DNA of 64,000 nt from CALIZF01 sp046292445 (GCA_046292445.1 JBKBQT010000002.1:62001-126000), one strand, 5' to 3'; counted from the stretch's first letter, positions 54,053 through 62,607 are shown. Notes: generated from the sequence alone by a model not told the origin. Program-made: numbers and translations.

Positions 54053-54687
54053 CCACCCTCACCGTCTATGACCCCGCGATGTGCTGTTCGACCGGCATCT
54101 GCGGCACAGAGATCGACCAGCGGCTGGTCGATCTGGCGGCCGATCTCGACTGGCTTCGGGCCCAGGGGGTGAGCGTGCGCCGCTATGGCCTGAGCCGCGA
54201 GCCGGCAGAATTCGTCGCCAACGACGCCATTCGCGCGATCATGCAGGACAGCGCGGGCGACGATCTGCCCGTGTTCATGGTCGATGGCGCCGTCCGGGCC
54301 AAGGCGCGCTATCCGAGCCGCGCGGAACTTGCCGCCTGGACGGGCGTTGCGGCGCCGTCGCCCGCGATGACCGACCAGACGCGCGCGCTTGTCGCCCTGG
54401 GTGCCGCGGTCGGCGCGGGCTGCGCGCCTTGCCTCGAACTCCACATCGCGCGGGGTCGCGACGTGGGCCTTTCCGACGCGCAGATGCGCGAGGCGGTTGC
54501 GGTGGGACGGATGGTCAAGGCGGCGGCGGCGACGGCGGTCGAGACGCTGGCCGGCAAGCTCCTGCCCGAACACGCCGCGGCGCCGTCCTGCTGCGGCCCG
54601 GCGCGCGAGGCCGCGCTGCCGGCGGTCGCGACCGGCTGCTGCGGCACTGGCGCGGCGGACGCGCCGAAAGCAACAAGCTGCTGCTGA
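54049..54687 (+). CDS. arsD: ArsD arsenite metallochaperone fused to an AhpD/CMD-like domain
   Basis: A 212-residue protein. Residues 1-105 are ArsD, with the conserved Cys12, Cys13 and Cys18 in DPAMCCSTGICG that carry arsenite to ArsA. From about residue 107 an AhpD/carboxymuconolactone-decarboxylase-like domain follows (LVALGAAVGAGCAPCLELH, later LSDAQMREAVAVGRMV), with a CxxC at 125/128. The tail has three Cys pairs (SCCGP, GCCG, SCC). Classical ArsD is about 120 residues, so this is a fusion with added thiols. It overlaps arsR by four bases. A thiol-redox role in arsenic handling is inferred. Confidence 0.85.
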   Translation: MTTLTVYDPAMCCSTGICGTEIDQRLVDLAADLDWLRAQGVSVRRYGLSREPAEFVANDAIRAIMQDSAGDDLPVFMVDGAVRAKARYPSRAELAAWTGVAAPSPAMTDQTRALVALGAAVGAGCAPCLELHIARGRDVGLSDAQMREAVAVGRMVKAAAATAVETLAGKLLPEHAAAPSCCGPAREAALPAVATGCCGTGAADAPKATSCC

Positions 54688-54748
54688 CGCGGCCCGCGGG
54701 CCGGCATGGTCCACGCGCGACGTGCGGCCGGCCCGACATCAGGATCGA

Positions 54749-54765
54749 CCGTTCGCTGCGAACGG
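54749..54765 (+). promoter_or_regulatory. Hairpin just before arsA ribosome site
   Basis: CCGTTCG-CTG-CGAACGG, a perfect 7-bp stem with a 3-base loop, ends 15 bases before the arsA ATG and just before its AAAGGAGA site. It could tune arsA translation or processing relative to arsD. Confidence 0.4.
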
Positions 54766-54779
54766 CGAAAGGAGAAGCC

Positions 54780-56564
54780 ATGTTCGACGATCTACCGCAA
54801 TTCGTGTTCCTCACCGGCAAGGGCGGCGTGGGCAAGACCTCGCTCGCCTGCGCGACGGCGGTCGGGCTGGCCGATGCGGGCCGGCGGGTGCTGCTGGTCT
54901 CGACCGATCCGGCCTCGAACGTCGGGCAGGTGTTCGGGATCGCGATCGGCAACCGGATCACGCCTGTCGCCGCGGTTCCGGGCCTCGATGCGCTCGAGAT
55001 CGACCCCGAGGGCGCGGCGGCCGACTATCGCGAACGGATCGTGGGGCCGATGCGCGGGGTTCTGCCCGACAAGGCCCTCAAGGGGATCGAGGAACAGCTT
55101 TCGGGCGCCTGCACGACCGAGATCGCCGCCTTCGATGAATTCACGGGGCTGCTGACGGACGATGCGGTGACCGGGCGCTACGACCACATCATCTTCGATA
55201 CCGCCCCGACCGGCCACACGATCCGCCTACTGCAACTGCCGGGCGCCTGGAGCGGGTTCCTCGAGACGGGGGGCGATGCATCCTGCCTCGGCCCGCTGGC
55301 CGGTCTCGAAAAGCAGCGCGCGCGCTATGCGGCGGCGGTCGAGAGCCTGTCCGATCCCGTCCGCACGCGGCTGATCCTCGTCGCGCGCCCGCGGGCGACG
55401 TCTCTGGCCGAGGCGGCGCGGACGCAGCGGGAACTGGCGGCGATCGGCATCGCCAACCAGCATCTTGCGATCAACGGGCTGATGCCGGGCGATGCGATGG
55501 GCGATCGGCTGGCCGCTGCGCTCATCGCGCGCGACGCGGCGGCACTGGCCGGGATGGACCCGGCACTGGCCGCGCTGCCGCAGACCCGCTTTGCGCTGCG
55601 GCCCGAGAACCTCGTGGGCCTCGACGCGCTACGCCGGATGAATGCGCCGGTGGCCTTGGCGCCGATGGCGCCGCGCGCCGCCGATACAGACCTGCCGCCG
55701 CTCGCGACGCTGATCGACGGGATCGAGGCGGCGGGACGGGGCCTTGTGATGACCATGGGCAAGGGCGGGGTCGGCAAGACGACCATCGCGGCGGCCGTGG
55801 CGGTGGAACTCGCCGCGCGCGGGCATGACGTTCTGCTGACCACGACCGATCCGGCGGCGCATCTGACCGAAACGCTGGCGGGCGAGGTGCCCCATCTGAC
55901 CGTCGGCCGGATCGACCCTGCGGCAGAGACGCAGGCCTACCGCGAGCATATCCTCGCCACCCGCGGTGCGAGCCTCGATGCGGCGGGGCGCGCCATGCTC
56001 GAGGAAGACCTGCGTTCGCCCTGCACCGAGGAAATCGCAGTTTTCCAGGCGTTTTCCCGCGTGATCCGGGAGGCGGGGCGGCATTTCGTGGTGATGGACA
56101 CCGCGCCGACGGGCCATACGCTCTTGCTGCTCGACGCGACGGGTTCATACCACCGCGACGTGCTGCGCCATGCCGGCGACAAGGCCGCGCACATGACCAC
56201 GCCGATGATGCGCCTGCAGGACCCGGAGATGACGAAGATCCTCATCGTCACCCTGCCCGAGACGACGCCGGTGCTCGAGGCGGCGCGCCTTCAGGCCGAT
56301 CTGGCGCGGGCGGGCATCACCCCCTATGCTTGGGTGGTCAACGCGAGCCTTGCCGCGACCGGCACGCGGCATCCGGTCCTCGCTGCGCGGGCCGCGGCCG
56401 AGGCGGCCGAGATCGCGGCGGTGCGCGGCCTTGCGGCCCGCCTTGCCGTCGTGCCGATGACGGCCGAGGATCCGGTCGGCCCGTCCCGCCTGCGCGCGCT
56501 GGTCGGCAGCACCCCCGCCATCACGCGCATGCAGAAGGACGCCGTCGCCGATGTCAGCCTTTGA
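54780..56564 (+). CDS. arsA: Arsenical pump-driving ATPase ArsA
   Basis: A 594-residue ATPase with two homologous halves. Each has a P-loop: FLTGKGGVGKTS (residue 13 on) and TMGKGGVGKTTI (about 322 on). DTAPTGHT signal sequences occur in both. The metal-binding cysteines are visible: Cys111 in SGACTTEI, Cys169 in GGDASCLGPL and one in RSPCTEEI. It energises arsenite export, here with Acr3 rather than ArsB. AAAGGAG precedes the ATG. Its end overlaps acr3 by 14 bases. The second half is full length, so both sites should be active. Confidence 0.96.
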   Translation: MFDDLPQFVFLTGKGGVGKTSLACATAVGLADAGRRVLLVSTDPASNVGQVFGIAIGNRITPVAAVPGLDALEIDPEGAAADYRERIVGPMRGVLPDKALKGIEEQLSGACTTEIAAFDEFTGLLTDDAVTGRYDHIIFDTAPTGHTIRLLQLPGAWSGFLETGGDASCLGPLAGLEKQRARYAAAVESLSDPVRTRLILVARPRATSLAEAARTQRELAAIGIANQHLAINGLMPGDAMGDRLAAALIARDAAALAGMDPALAALPQTRFALRPENLVGLDALRRMNAPVALAPMAPRAADTDLPPLATLIDGIEAAGRGLVMTMGKGGVGKTTIAAAVAVELAARGHDVLLTTTDPAAHLTETLAGEVPHLTVGRIDPAAETQAYREHILATRGASLDAAGRAMLEEDLRSPCTEEIAVFQAFSRVIREAGRHFVVMDTAPTGHTLLLLDATGSYHRDVLRHAGDKAAHMTTPMMRLQDPEMTKILIVTLPETTPVLEAARLQADLARAGITPYAWVVNASLAATGTRHPVLAARAAAEAAEIAAVRGLAARLAVVPMTAEDPVGPSRLRALVGSTPAITRMQKDAVADVSL

Positions 56565-57627
56565 ACGATACCTTTCCCTCTGGGTCGCCCTTGCGATCAT
56601 CGCCGGCCTCGCGCTCGGCCAGATCGCGCCGGGGCTGATGGGGTTTCTGGCCGCGCTGGAATACGGCTCGGTCAACTTCGTCGTCGCCGTGCTGATCTGG
56701 GCGATGGTCTATCCGATGATGGTGGCGGTGGATTTCCGCGCCCTGTCGCGGGTGCACGAGCGGCCCAAGGGCCTCATCATCACGCTGGCGGTCAACTGGC
56801 TTATCAAGCCGTTCACCATGGCCGTGCTGGGCGTGTTGTTCTTCGAGTGGCTCTTTGCGCCCTTCATCGAGCCGGGCAGCGCGGGCCAGTATATCGCGGG
56901 GATGATCCTGCTGGGTGCTGCGCCCTGCACGGCGATGGTGTTCGTGTGGTCGCAGCTCACGAAGGGCGATCCGAACTACACGCTGGCGCAGGTGTCGCTC
57001 AACGATGCGATCATGGTGTTTGCCTATGCGCCGATCGTGGCGCTGCTCCTTGGCGTGACGGATATCACCGTGCCCTGGGCGACGCTCATCCTGTCGGTGG
57101 TGCTCTATATCGTGGTGCCGCTGGCGGCGGGGGTCGCAACGCGGGTCATGATGACGCGCGACGCGTCCAGCCCGGCGGCGGCCGAGGCGGCGGTCGCGGA
57201 CTTCACCGGCCGGATCAAGCCCTTCTCGGTGGTGGGCCTGCTCGCCACGGTGATCCTGCTGTTCGGCTTCCAGGGCGAGGTGATCCTGAGCCAGCCGCTC
57301 ATCATCGGGCTGATCGCGATCCCGCTGCTGATCCAGTCCTACGGCATGTTCGCGGTGGCCTACTGGGCGGCCAAGGCCTGGCGGGTGCCGCATAACGTAG
57401 CGGCGCCCTGTGCGCTGATCGGCACGTCGAACTTCTTCGAGATGGCGGTGGCAGTCGCCATCGGCCTCTTCGGCCTCAACTCGATCGCCGCGCTCGTCAC
57501 GGTCGTCGGCGTTCTGGTCGAGGTGCCGGTGATGCTGTCGCTCGTCTGGTTTGCCAACCGAACGCGGCACTGGTTCCCGGCCGAGGAAACCCCGATCCGC
57601 GCGCAGCGTACGAAAGGGCAGGCGTGA
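56551..57627 (+). CDS. acr3: Acr3-type arsenite efflux permease
   Basis: A 358-residue inner-membrane protein with ten transmembrane segments of the Acr3 family. Characteristic stretches are VAVLIWAMVYPMMVAVDF, GLIITLAVNWLIKPFTMA, GAAPCTAMVFVWSQLTKGDPNYT and GTSNFFEMAVAVAIGLFG. The cysteine in APCTAMV is the conserved residue in the transport path. It moves arsenite out of the cell, here with an ArsA ATPase. The start at 56551 overlaps the arsA end by 14 bases, and its stop overlaps the usp gene. Confidence 0.95.
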   Translation: MSAFERYLSLWVALAIIAGLALGQIAPGLMGFLAALEYGSVNFVVAVLIWAMVYPMMVAVDFRALSRVHERPKGLIITLAVNWLIKPFTMAVLGVLFFEWLFAPFIEPGSAGQYIAGMILLGAAPCTAMVFVWSQLTKGDPNYTLAQVSLNDAIMVFAYAPIVALLLGVTDITVPWATLILSVVLYIVVPLAAGVATRVMMTRDASSPAAAEAAVADFTGRIKPFSVVGLLATVILLFGFQGEVILSQPLIIGLIAIPLLIQSYGMFAVAYWAAKAWRVPHNVAAPCALIGTSNFFEMAVAVAIGLFGLNSIAALVTVVGVLVEVPVMLSLVWFANRTRHWFPAEETPIRAQRTKGQA

Positions 57628-58490
57628 TGTTTCGCACCGCACTGGTTTCGCTCGACTACTCGGCCGCGCAGGGCCCGTTGCTCGAATGCCTCGCCGACCT
57701 CAGGGGCATGGGCATCACCCGCGTCGTGCTGACCCATGTGATCCGGACCGGCTACGGGCAGGGCGCCGCCTACGGGAACCGCGACACGCTCGCGGAATGG
57801 CTGCGCGGAAGGGCCGCGCCGCTGCGCGATGCGGGTCTCGCGGTCGAGGTCGATATCCGTGCCGCCGGCGATGTGGCGCAGGACATCCTTGCGGCGGCGG
57901 CGGGGCACGGGGCGGACCTGATCGTCATCGGATCGCGCGGTCAGAACATGGTCCGCGGGCTTTTCCTCGGCTCCGTCGCCCGCGCGGTGATCCGCAACAG
58001 TGCCCTGCCGGTTCGGCTCGAGTGGATCGAGCCCGCCGGAAGGGACGGCGCCGAGGGCTGCGAACGGAGCTGCGACGGCGGGCTGCGCCGCGTACTTCTC
58101 GCGACCGATTTCTCGGCGCACTCGCAGGCGGCCGAACAGGCGGCCATCGCCCTTGCGCGGCTGGGGGCGCATGTCGATGTGCTCCACGTGCTGCCGGCGG
58201 GCGGCGGGCGGGTCTATGCCCGCTGGCCGAGCATGGCCAAGGCGGCGCTGGCCTATATCGCCGATGATGTGCGCGCCGCCGGCAGCACGGCCGAGATGCA
58301 TCTGGCCACCGGCGTGGCATCGGCCGAGATTGCCCGGATCGCCGGCGAGCGCGGCAGCGATCTCATCATCGTGGGCAAGCACGGGCAGGGCTGGGTGGCG
58401 GGCCTTGCAACCGGCTCGACCGCTGCAAGGCTTTGCGAAATCGCGCGGCGGCCCGTGCTGATGGTGCCGCTGCCAAGGTCCGAGGATTGA
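57627..58490 (+). CDS. Tandem universal stress protein (UspA family)
   Basis: A 287-residue protein with two Usp domains. Each ends in the ATP-binding G2xG9xG(S/T) pattern: GSRGQNMVRGLFLGSVA and GKHGQGWVAGLATGSTA. The linker holds a short Cys-containing stretch (EGCERSCDGG). Usp proteins help cells survive starvation and stress. It sits inside the arsenic operon, and its start at 57627 overlaps the acr3 stop by one base (GTG at 57624 is an alternative). Why an arsenic operon carries it is not known. Confidence 0.9.
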   Translation: MFRTALVSLDYSAAQGPLLECLADLRGMGITRVVLTHVIRTGYGQGAAYGNRDTLAEWLRGRAAPLRDAGLAVEVDIRAAGDVAQDILAAAAGHGADLIVIGSRGQNMVRGLFLGSVARAVIRNSALPVRLEWIEPAGRDGAEGCERSCDGGLRRVLLATDFSAHSQAAEQAAIALARLGAHVDVLHVLPAGGGRVYARWPSMAKAALAYIADDVRAAGSTAEMHLATGVASAEIARIAGERGSDLIIVGKHGQGWVAGLATGSTAARLCEIARRPVLMVPLPRSED

Positions 58491-58494
58491 ACCC

Positions 58495-59352
58495 ATGCGT
58501 ATCCTGTTTCTATGCGTTGCCAATTCCGCCCGCAGCCAGATGGCCGAGGGGCTGGCCCGCGCCTTGTTCCCGCCCTCGGTGACGGTCGCCAGCGCCGGAT
58601 CGGCGCCGGGCGCGGTGCATCCGCTCGCCATCGACGCGATGGCCGAGGCGGGCATCGACATCGCCGGCCAGCGGTCCAAGCCGCTGGAGGCGGTCGCGCC
58701 CGAAACCGCCGACATGATCGTGACGCTTTGCGCCGAGGAGGTCTGCCCCTATGTCCCCGGCCCGGTGCGCCGCCTGCACTGGCCGGTCAGCGATCCCGCG
58801 GCGGCGGGCGACATCGCCGCCTTCCGCACCGCGCGCGACCAGATCCGGGCCCGGCTGGCGGTTCTGGCCGCGCTGATCGACCTGCCCGCGGGGCCGAAGG
58901 CGACCGAGTTCCACGCCAGCCTGCGGGTGCGCGACCTGGCCGAAAGCACGCGGTTCTACGCCTGGCTTCTGGGCACCTGGCCCAAGGAATGGACGCATCG
59001 CTATGCGACCTTCATCCGGCCGGACCTCGGCCTCAACTTCGTGCTGATGGTCGCCGACGGCAAGCCGCTCCACCACGACACGCTCTATCATCTCGGCATC
59101 GCGCTGCCGGACCGGGCGGCGGTGATCGACGCCTATCACCGCGCGGTCGCGGCCGGCGCGCCGGTCGAAAAGCCGCCGCGCACGACCTGGAAGGGCACGC
59201 CGCTGCATGAATTGTGGCTCGCCGACCCCGACGGCACGTTGATCGAGGTCTATGCGCGGCTCACGCCCGAGGAACTGGCGCGCAAACCCGCGGACGAGGC
59301 GCCGGAATATCTGGTGCCCGGCACCGCCCCGTCTGAAACCGCCCCCGCCTGA
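58495..59352 (+). CDS. arsC: Thioredoxin-type arsenate reductase ArsC fused to a VOC/glyoxalase-like domain
   Basis: A 285-residue fusion. Residues 1-130 form a low-molecular-weight phosphatase-type ArsC with the P-loop CVANSARSQ (Cys7 to Arg13), then Cys79 and Cys84 in TLCAEEVCPYV, the redox trio of thioredoxin-coupled arsenate reductases. From about residue 137 a VOC domain follows (HASLRVRDLAESTRFYAWLLG, later LADPDGTLIEVYARL). The domain resembles glyoxalase/ArsI folds but lacks the paired cysteines of ArsI carbon-arsenic lyase. So arsenate reduction is well supported and the second activity is open. It lies four bases after the usp gene. Confidence 0.9.
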   Translation: MRILFLCVANSARSQMAEGLARALFPPSVTVASAGSAPGAVHPLAIDAMAEAGIDIAGQRSKPLEAVAPETADMIVTLCAEEVCPYVPGPVRRLHWPVSDPAAAGDIAAFRTARDQIRARLAVLAALIDLPAGPKATEFHASLRVRDLAESTRFYAWLLGTWPKEWTHRYATFIRPDLGLNFVLMVADGKPLHHDTLYHLGIALPDRAAVIDAYHRAVAAGAPVEKPPRTTWKGTPLHELWLADPDGTLIEVYARLTPEELARKPADEAPEYLVPGTAPSETAPA

Positions 59353-59360
59353 AAGGACCG

Positions 59361-59768
59361 ATGATGCTCGAATACCACGTCGCCGCCCGCCGCATCGACA
59401 GCCACGGGGCCGAGGCGACGGCCAAGGCGGCGCGGATCGTGCTCGACACCGACATGGCCGGCCGGCCGGATGCGTTCAATCCGGCCGAGTTGCTGCTCGC
59501 CAGCCTTGCCGCCTGCATCCTCAAGGGCACCGAGCGGGTGGTGCCCATGCTCGGCTTCGATCTGCGGGGCATCGCGGTGACGCTGCACGGCCTTCGCCAG
59601 GACAGCCCGCCGAAGATGATCCGCATCGAGTACACGATCGAGGTGGACACGGACGAGAGCGACGCCCGGCTCGACCTGCTCCACCGCAACCTGCGCAAAT
59701 ACGGCACGATCAGCAACACGCTCGCCGATGCAACGACGCTGCACGGCAGCATCCGCCGCAGGGACTGA
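59361..59768 (+). CDS. OsmC family protein
   Basis: A 135-residue OsmC/Ohr-like protein. It starts MMLEYHVAARRIDSHGAEATA, has the helix FNPAELLLASLAACILKGTERV with the central cysteine, and ends with a TISNTLADATTLHG strand. Ohr enzymes reduce organic hydroperoxides with two cysteines; only one conserved cysteine is visible, so peroxidase activity is doubtful. AAAGGA precedes the ATG. It sits in the arsenic operon, nine bases after the ArsC fusion. Confidence 0.83.
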   Translation: MMLEYHVAARRIDSHGAEATAKAARIVLDTDMAGRPDAFNPAELLLASLAACILKGTERVVPMLGFDLRGIAVTLHGLRQDSPPKMIRIEYTIEVDTDESDARLDLLHRNLRKYGTISNTLADATTLHGSIRRRD

Positions 59769-59772
59769 CCCC

Positions 59773-60672
59773 ATGCCCCACGACCATGGCGAAGGCCGCG
59801 CCCCGCCCGCCGACCTCGGGCCGGCATTTCGCTGGGCCGTGGGGCTGAATGTCGGCTATGTCCTGATCGAGGCGGCAGCGGGCTTCCTGACCGGTTCGCT
59901 GGCGCTGCTGGCGGATGCCGCGCACAACCTCACCGATGTGGCGGGGCTGCTGATCGCCTGGGGCGCCGCGGTGCTGGCCCGGCGCGCCGGGACAGCCCGC
60001 CATACCTTCGGCTACGGCCGCGCGACGATCCTTGCGGCGATGTTCAATGCCATCGCCATCCTGATCGGGGTCGTCGTCGTGGTGTGGGAGGCCGCGCAGC
60101 GCCTTCAGACCGTGGTTGAGGTGCCGGGGCTGACCATCCTCCTTGTCGCGCTCGTCGGGATAGCGGTGAACACCGGGTCGGCGCTGCTGTTCCTGCGGGC
60201 GCGCAAGGGCGATCTCAACGCCAACGGCGCGTTCCTGCACATGGCCGCCGACGCCGCCGTTTCGGCCGCCGTGGTGCTGGCGGCGGCGGGGATCATGCTG
60301 ACGGGCTGGCACTGGCTCGACCCGGCGGTGGCGATCGCGGTTTCGGCCCTGATCGCCGTCACGGCCTGGGGCCTCTTGCGGGCCTCGCTGCGGCTCGGGC
60401 TGGACGGGGTGCCGGAGGATATCGACAGCGGCCGCGTTGCACAGTGGATCGCCGCACGGCCCGGGGTCAGCGACGTTCACGATCTCCACATCTGGGCTCT
60501 GTCGACCACGCGCACGGCCCTTGCCGCGCATGTGGTCTGGCAGGGCGCCGATGCCGACGGCTTCATCGAGGCCGCGACCGAGGGTTTGGCCGAGGTCTTC
60601 GGCATCGATCACGTGACGCTGCAAATGGAAACGGCGCGCTGCGAACGGGCGGGCCTGTGCCGCGTCGCGTGA
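59773..60672 (+). CDS. Cation diffusion facilitator (CDF) metal exporter
   Basis: A 299-residue inner-membrane protein with six transmembrane segments. Metal-site motifs are HNLTDVAG in the second segment and HMAADAAVSA in the fifth, and a C-terminal cytoplasmic domain has VHDLHIWALSTTRTALAAHVVW. An N-terminal MPHDHGEG adds metal-binding histidines. It resembles ZitB/CzcD exporters for zinc, cadmium or cobalt. It is the last gene that reads continuously with the arsenic operon, five bases after the OsmC gene. Confidence 0.9.
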   Translation: MPHDHGEGRAPPADLGPAFRWAVGLNVGYVLIEAAAGFLTGSLALLADAAHNLTDVAGLLIAWGAAVLARRAGTARHTFGYGRATILAAMFNAIAILIGVVVVVWEAAQRLQTVVEVPGLTILLVALVGIAVNTGSALLFLRARKGDLNANGAFLHMAADAAVSAAVVLAAAGIMLTGWHWLDPAVAIAVSALIAVTAWGLLRASLRLGLDGVPEDIDSGRVAQWIAARPGVSDVHDLHIWALSTTRTALAAHVVWQGADADGFIEAATEGLAEVFGIDHVTLQMETARCERAGLCRVA

Positions 60673-60757
60673 CGGCGCGGGTGCGGATGCATGCACGAGG
60701 GGCGGCGGCGCCGGTTCGGTGGCCGCCAGCGTCTCGCCCGGGGCGGGGGCGGGCGGA

Positions 60758-61501
60758 ATGACCGGCGCGGACCCCGCGCCGGGCACGCGCAGCCTTGGCT
60801 GCCTCCTTTGCGGCGCGGCGGCCGAGCCGTTCCTGCGCCTCGAGGGGCGGGACTATTTCCGCTGTCCGGCCTGCGGGCTGCGGTTTCTCGACCCGGCACG
60901 GCATCCGGCGCGCGAGGCCGAAGATGCCCATTACCTGCACCACGAGAACGACCCGGGCGATCCGGGCTATCGCCGCTTCCTGTCCCGTCTCGCCGGCCCG
61001 CTGCTGGCCCGGATCGCGCCAGGGTCGCGCGGGCTCGATTACGGCTGCGGCCCCGGCCCGGCGCTTGCAGCGATGCTGCGCGAGGCGGGGCATGACGTTG
61101 CGCTGTGGGATCCGTTCTTCGCGCCCGATCCGGCGCCGCTGGCCGCCTGCTACGATTTCGTCACCTGCACCGAGGTCGCCGAGCATTTCCACCGCCCGGC
61201 GCAGGATTTCGCGCGGCTTCGCGCGCTGGTCCGGCCGGGCGGCTGGCTTGCGTTGATGACCTGCTTTCAGACCGACGATGCACGCTTCGCCGCCTGGCAT
61301 TACCGCAAGGATCCGACCCATGTGGCGTTCTACCGCGAAGCGACCTTTCGTCATCTCGCGGCCCGCTGGGGCTGGGTCTGCGATGTGCCGGCCAAGGATG
61401 TGGTGCTGATGCAGCGGCCGGCGCCGGGCAGATCGGCTGCGGCGGGCGCCGACCGTTCCCGTGCCCCGATAACGGGGTCCGACCGTTCGCCCGGCAGTTG
61501 A
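60758..61501 (+). CDS. Zinc-ribbon class I SAM methyltransferase
   Basis: A 247-residue protein. The N-terminus has two CxxC pairs (LGCLLCGAAAEPF and FRCPACGLRF) fit for a zinc ribbon, followed by a Rossmann methyltransferase with LDYGCGPGPALAAMLREAG and a CTEVAEHF stretch. The pattern is that of the methyltransferase domain family 11-type proteins with an N-terminal Zn site, whose substrates vary. ATG at 60758 follows a G-rich site; a GTG 39 bases upstream (60719) is also possible. Its stop overlaps an FNR-like box, and it reads in the direction of the CDF gene, 85 bases away. Confidence 0.78.
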   Translation: MTGADPAPGTRSLGCLLCGAAAEPFLRLEGRDYFRCPACGLRFLDPARHPAREAEDAHYLHHENDPGDPGYRRFLSRLAGPLLARIAPGSRGLDYGCGPGPALAAMLREAGHDVALWDPFFAPDPAPLAACYDFVTCTEVAEHFHRPAQDFARLRALVRPGGWLALMTCFQTDDARFAAWHYRKDPTHVAFYREATFRHLAARWGWVCDVPAKDVVLMQRPAPGRSAAAGADRSRAPITGSDRSPGS

Positions 61502-61511
61502 CCTGCGTCAA
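61498..61511. promoter_or_regulatory. Putative FNR/CRP-family box (TTGAC-N4-GTCAA)
   Basis: TTGACCTGCGTCAA, a perfect TTGAC-N4-GTCAA inverted repeat, begins inside the stop region of the methyltransferase gene and lies about 254 bases before the B12-binding-domain gene. It matches the form of the site at 8100-8113. Confidence 0.5.
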
Positions 61512-61764
61512 GGCAGCCGCAGCCGCCCGCCGCCACGGTCGTGCCCAAGGTGCGATGGGTATCGCGAAACGCTGGGGGGGGGCACGGTGATGAAGCAGGC
61601 ACGACGGCCGCGACGGGACCCGCAAGGCCGAGCCCCGGCGCAGGGCAAGGCTTCCGGCCATGCGATCCGCGATAGACACACAGGCGCGACGCCGGTCTGA
61701 TCGAACATGGGGGCCGGCCGCGATTCGCCGGCGTCCGCATCTGCGCCTTGCCGAGGCACGAGCG

Positions 61765-62607
61765 ATGGAACAGCACAGCGACACATCCGGCACCACGGCC
61801 GGTGCACGCCACGCCGCGCCCGCCATCGGGCCCGGCGCACCCGCGCTGCACGCGGTCCGGGCGCTTGCCCGCAGCGTCATCCGCCGAAGCGCCCCGCGCC
61901 CGCCTCTGCCGCCCGAGCCCGCCGTGCCCGAGGCCGGCGACCAGAGCCTTGCGGCATTCTGCGCAACGCTCGTGCAGCCGACCCCGGGCGCCGCGCTGCG
62001 CTTCATCGCCGCTTGCCGCGACCGCGGGCTGAGCCGCGAGGGCGTCTATCTCGGCTATGTCTGCGATGCGGCGCGCTGGCTCGGCGAGGCTTGGGACGAT
62101 GACCGGCTGTCGTTCCTCGAGGTCACGATCGCCTGCGGCCATCTCCATGCGCTTTTGCGCATGCTCGGCGGCGAAAGGGCGGCCCATCCGCTGCCGCTCG
62201 ACACGCGCCGCCGGGCGCTGTTCGCCACCGTGCCGGGCGAGGCGCACGGGATCGGCGTCGCCGTCGCGGCGACGCTCTTCCGGGATGTCGGATGGGATAT
62301 CGACCTCCAGCTCGGCCGCGATCATGACAGCCTGTTGCACCGGGTGGCGACGACCCGCCCGCCGGTCGTCGGCCTGTCGCTGAGCACGCCGGACCGGCTG
62401 GATGCGCTTGCCGGGCTTGTCGCCGGTATCCGCCGCATCGCGCCGGATGTCGTCATCGGCGTTGCGCCGGGGCAGGGCCTGCCGCGCAAGCGGCTCGCGC
62501 GGCGCGTCGATATCGACCTTGTGTTCGACGACGCCCGGCTGGCCTGCATCGCGCTCGACCGGCTGATCCGGCTGCGGGCCGAAGCGGGCAGGCCCGTCCA
62601 GACCTAA
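61765..62607 (+). CDS. B12-binding / SCHIC-like domain protein
   Basis: A 280-residue protein. The N-terminal third is Pro/Ala/Arg-rich, then a helical segment (FLEVTIACGHLHALLRML) and a Rossmann-like B12-binding fold: LFATVPGEAHGIGVAVAATLFRDVGWDID, in pieces, then VVGLSLSTPDRLDALAGLV and a late VIGVAPGQGLP. The usual DxHxxG is EAHGIG here, so the cobalamin ligand histidine is kept but the acidic residue differs. Such domains occur in AerR/PpaA and SCHIC (heme-binding) regulators of photosynthesis and redox response. No DNA-binding domain is visible. ATG at 61765 has a weak GAGG upstream. Confidence 0.75.
   Translation: MEQHSDTSGTTAGARHAAPAIGPGAPALHAVRALARSVIRRSAPRPPLPPEPAVPEAGDQSLAAFCATLVQPTPGAALRFIAACRDRGLSREGVYLGYVCDAARWLGEAWDDDRLSFLEVTIACGHLHALLRMLGGERAAHPLPLDTRRRALFATVPGEAHGIGVAVAATLFRDVGWDIDLQLGRDHDSLLHRVATTRPPVVGLSLSTPDRLDALAGLVAGIRRIAPDVVIGVAPGQGLPRKRLARRVDIDLVFDDARLACIALDRLIRLRAEAGRPVQT

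Noticed and set aside
58900..59300. ArsI carbon-arsenic lyase activity for the VOC domain of the ArsC fusion
   Set aside because: The paired cysteines that bind arsenic in ArsI are not visible, so the name ArsI is not used.
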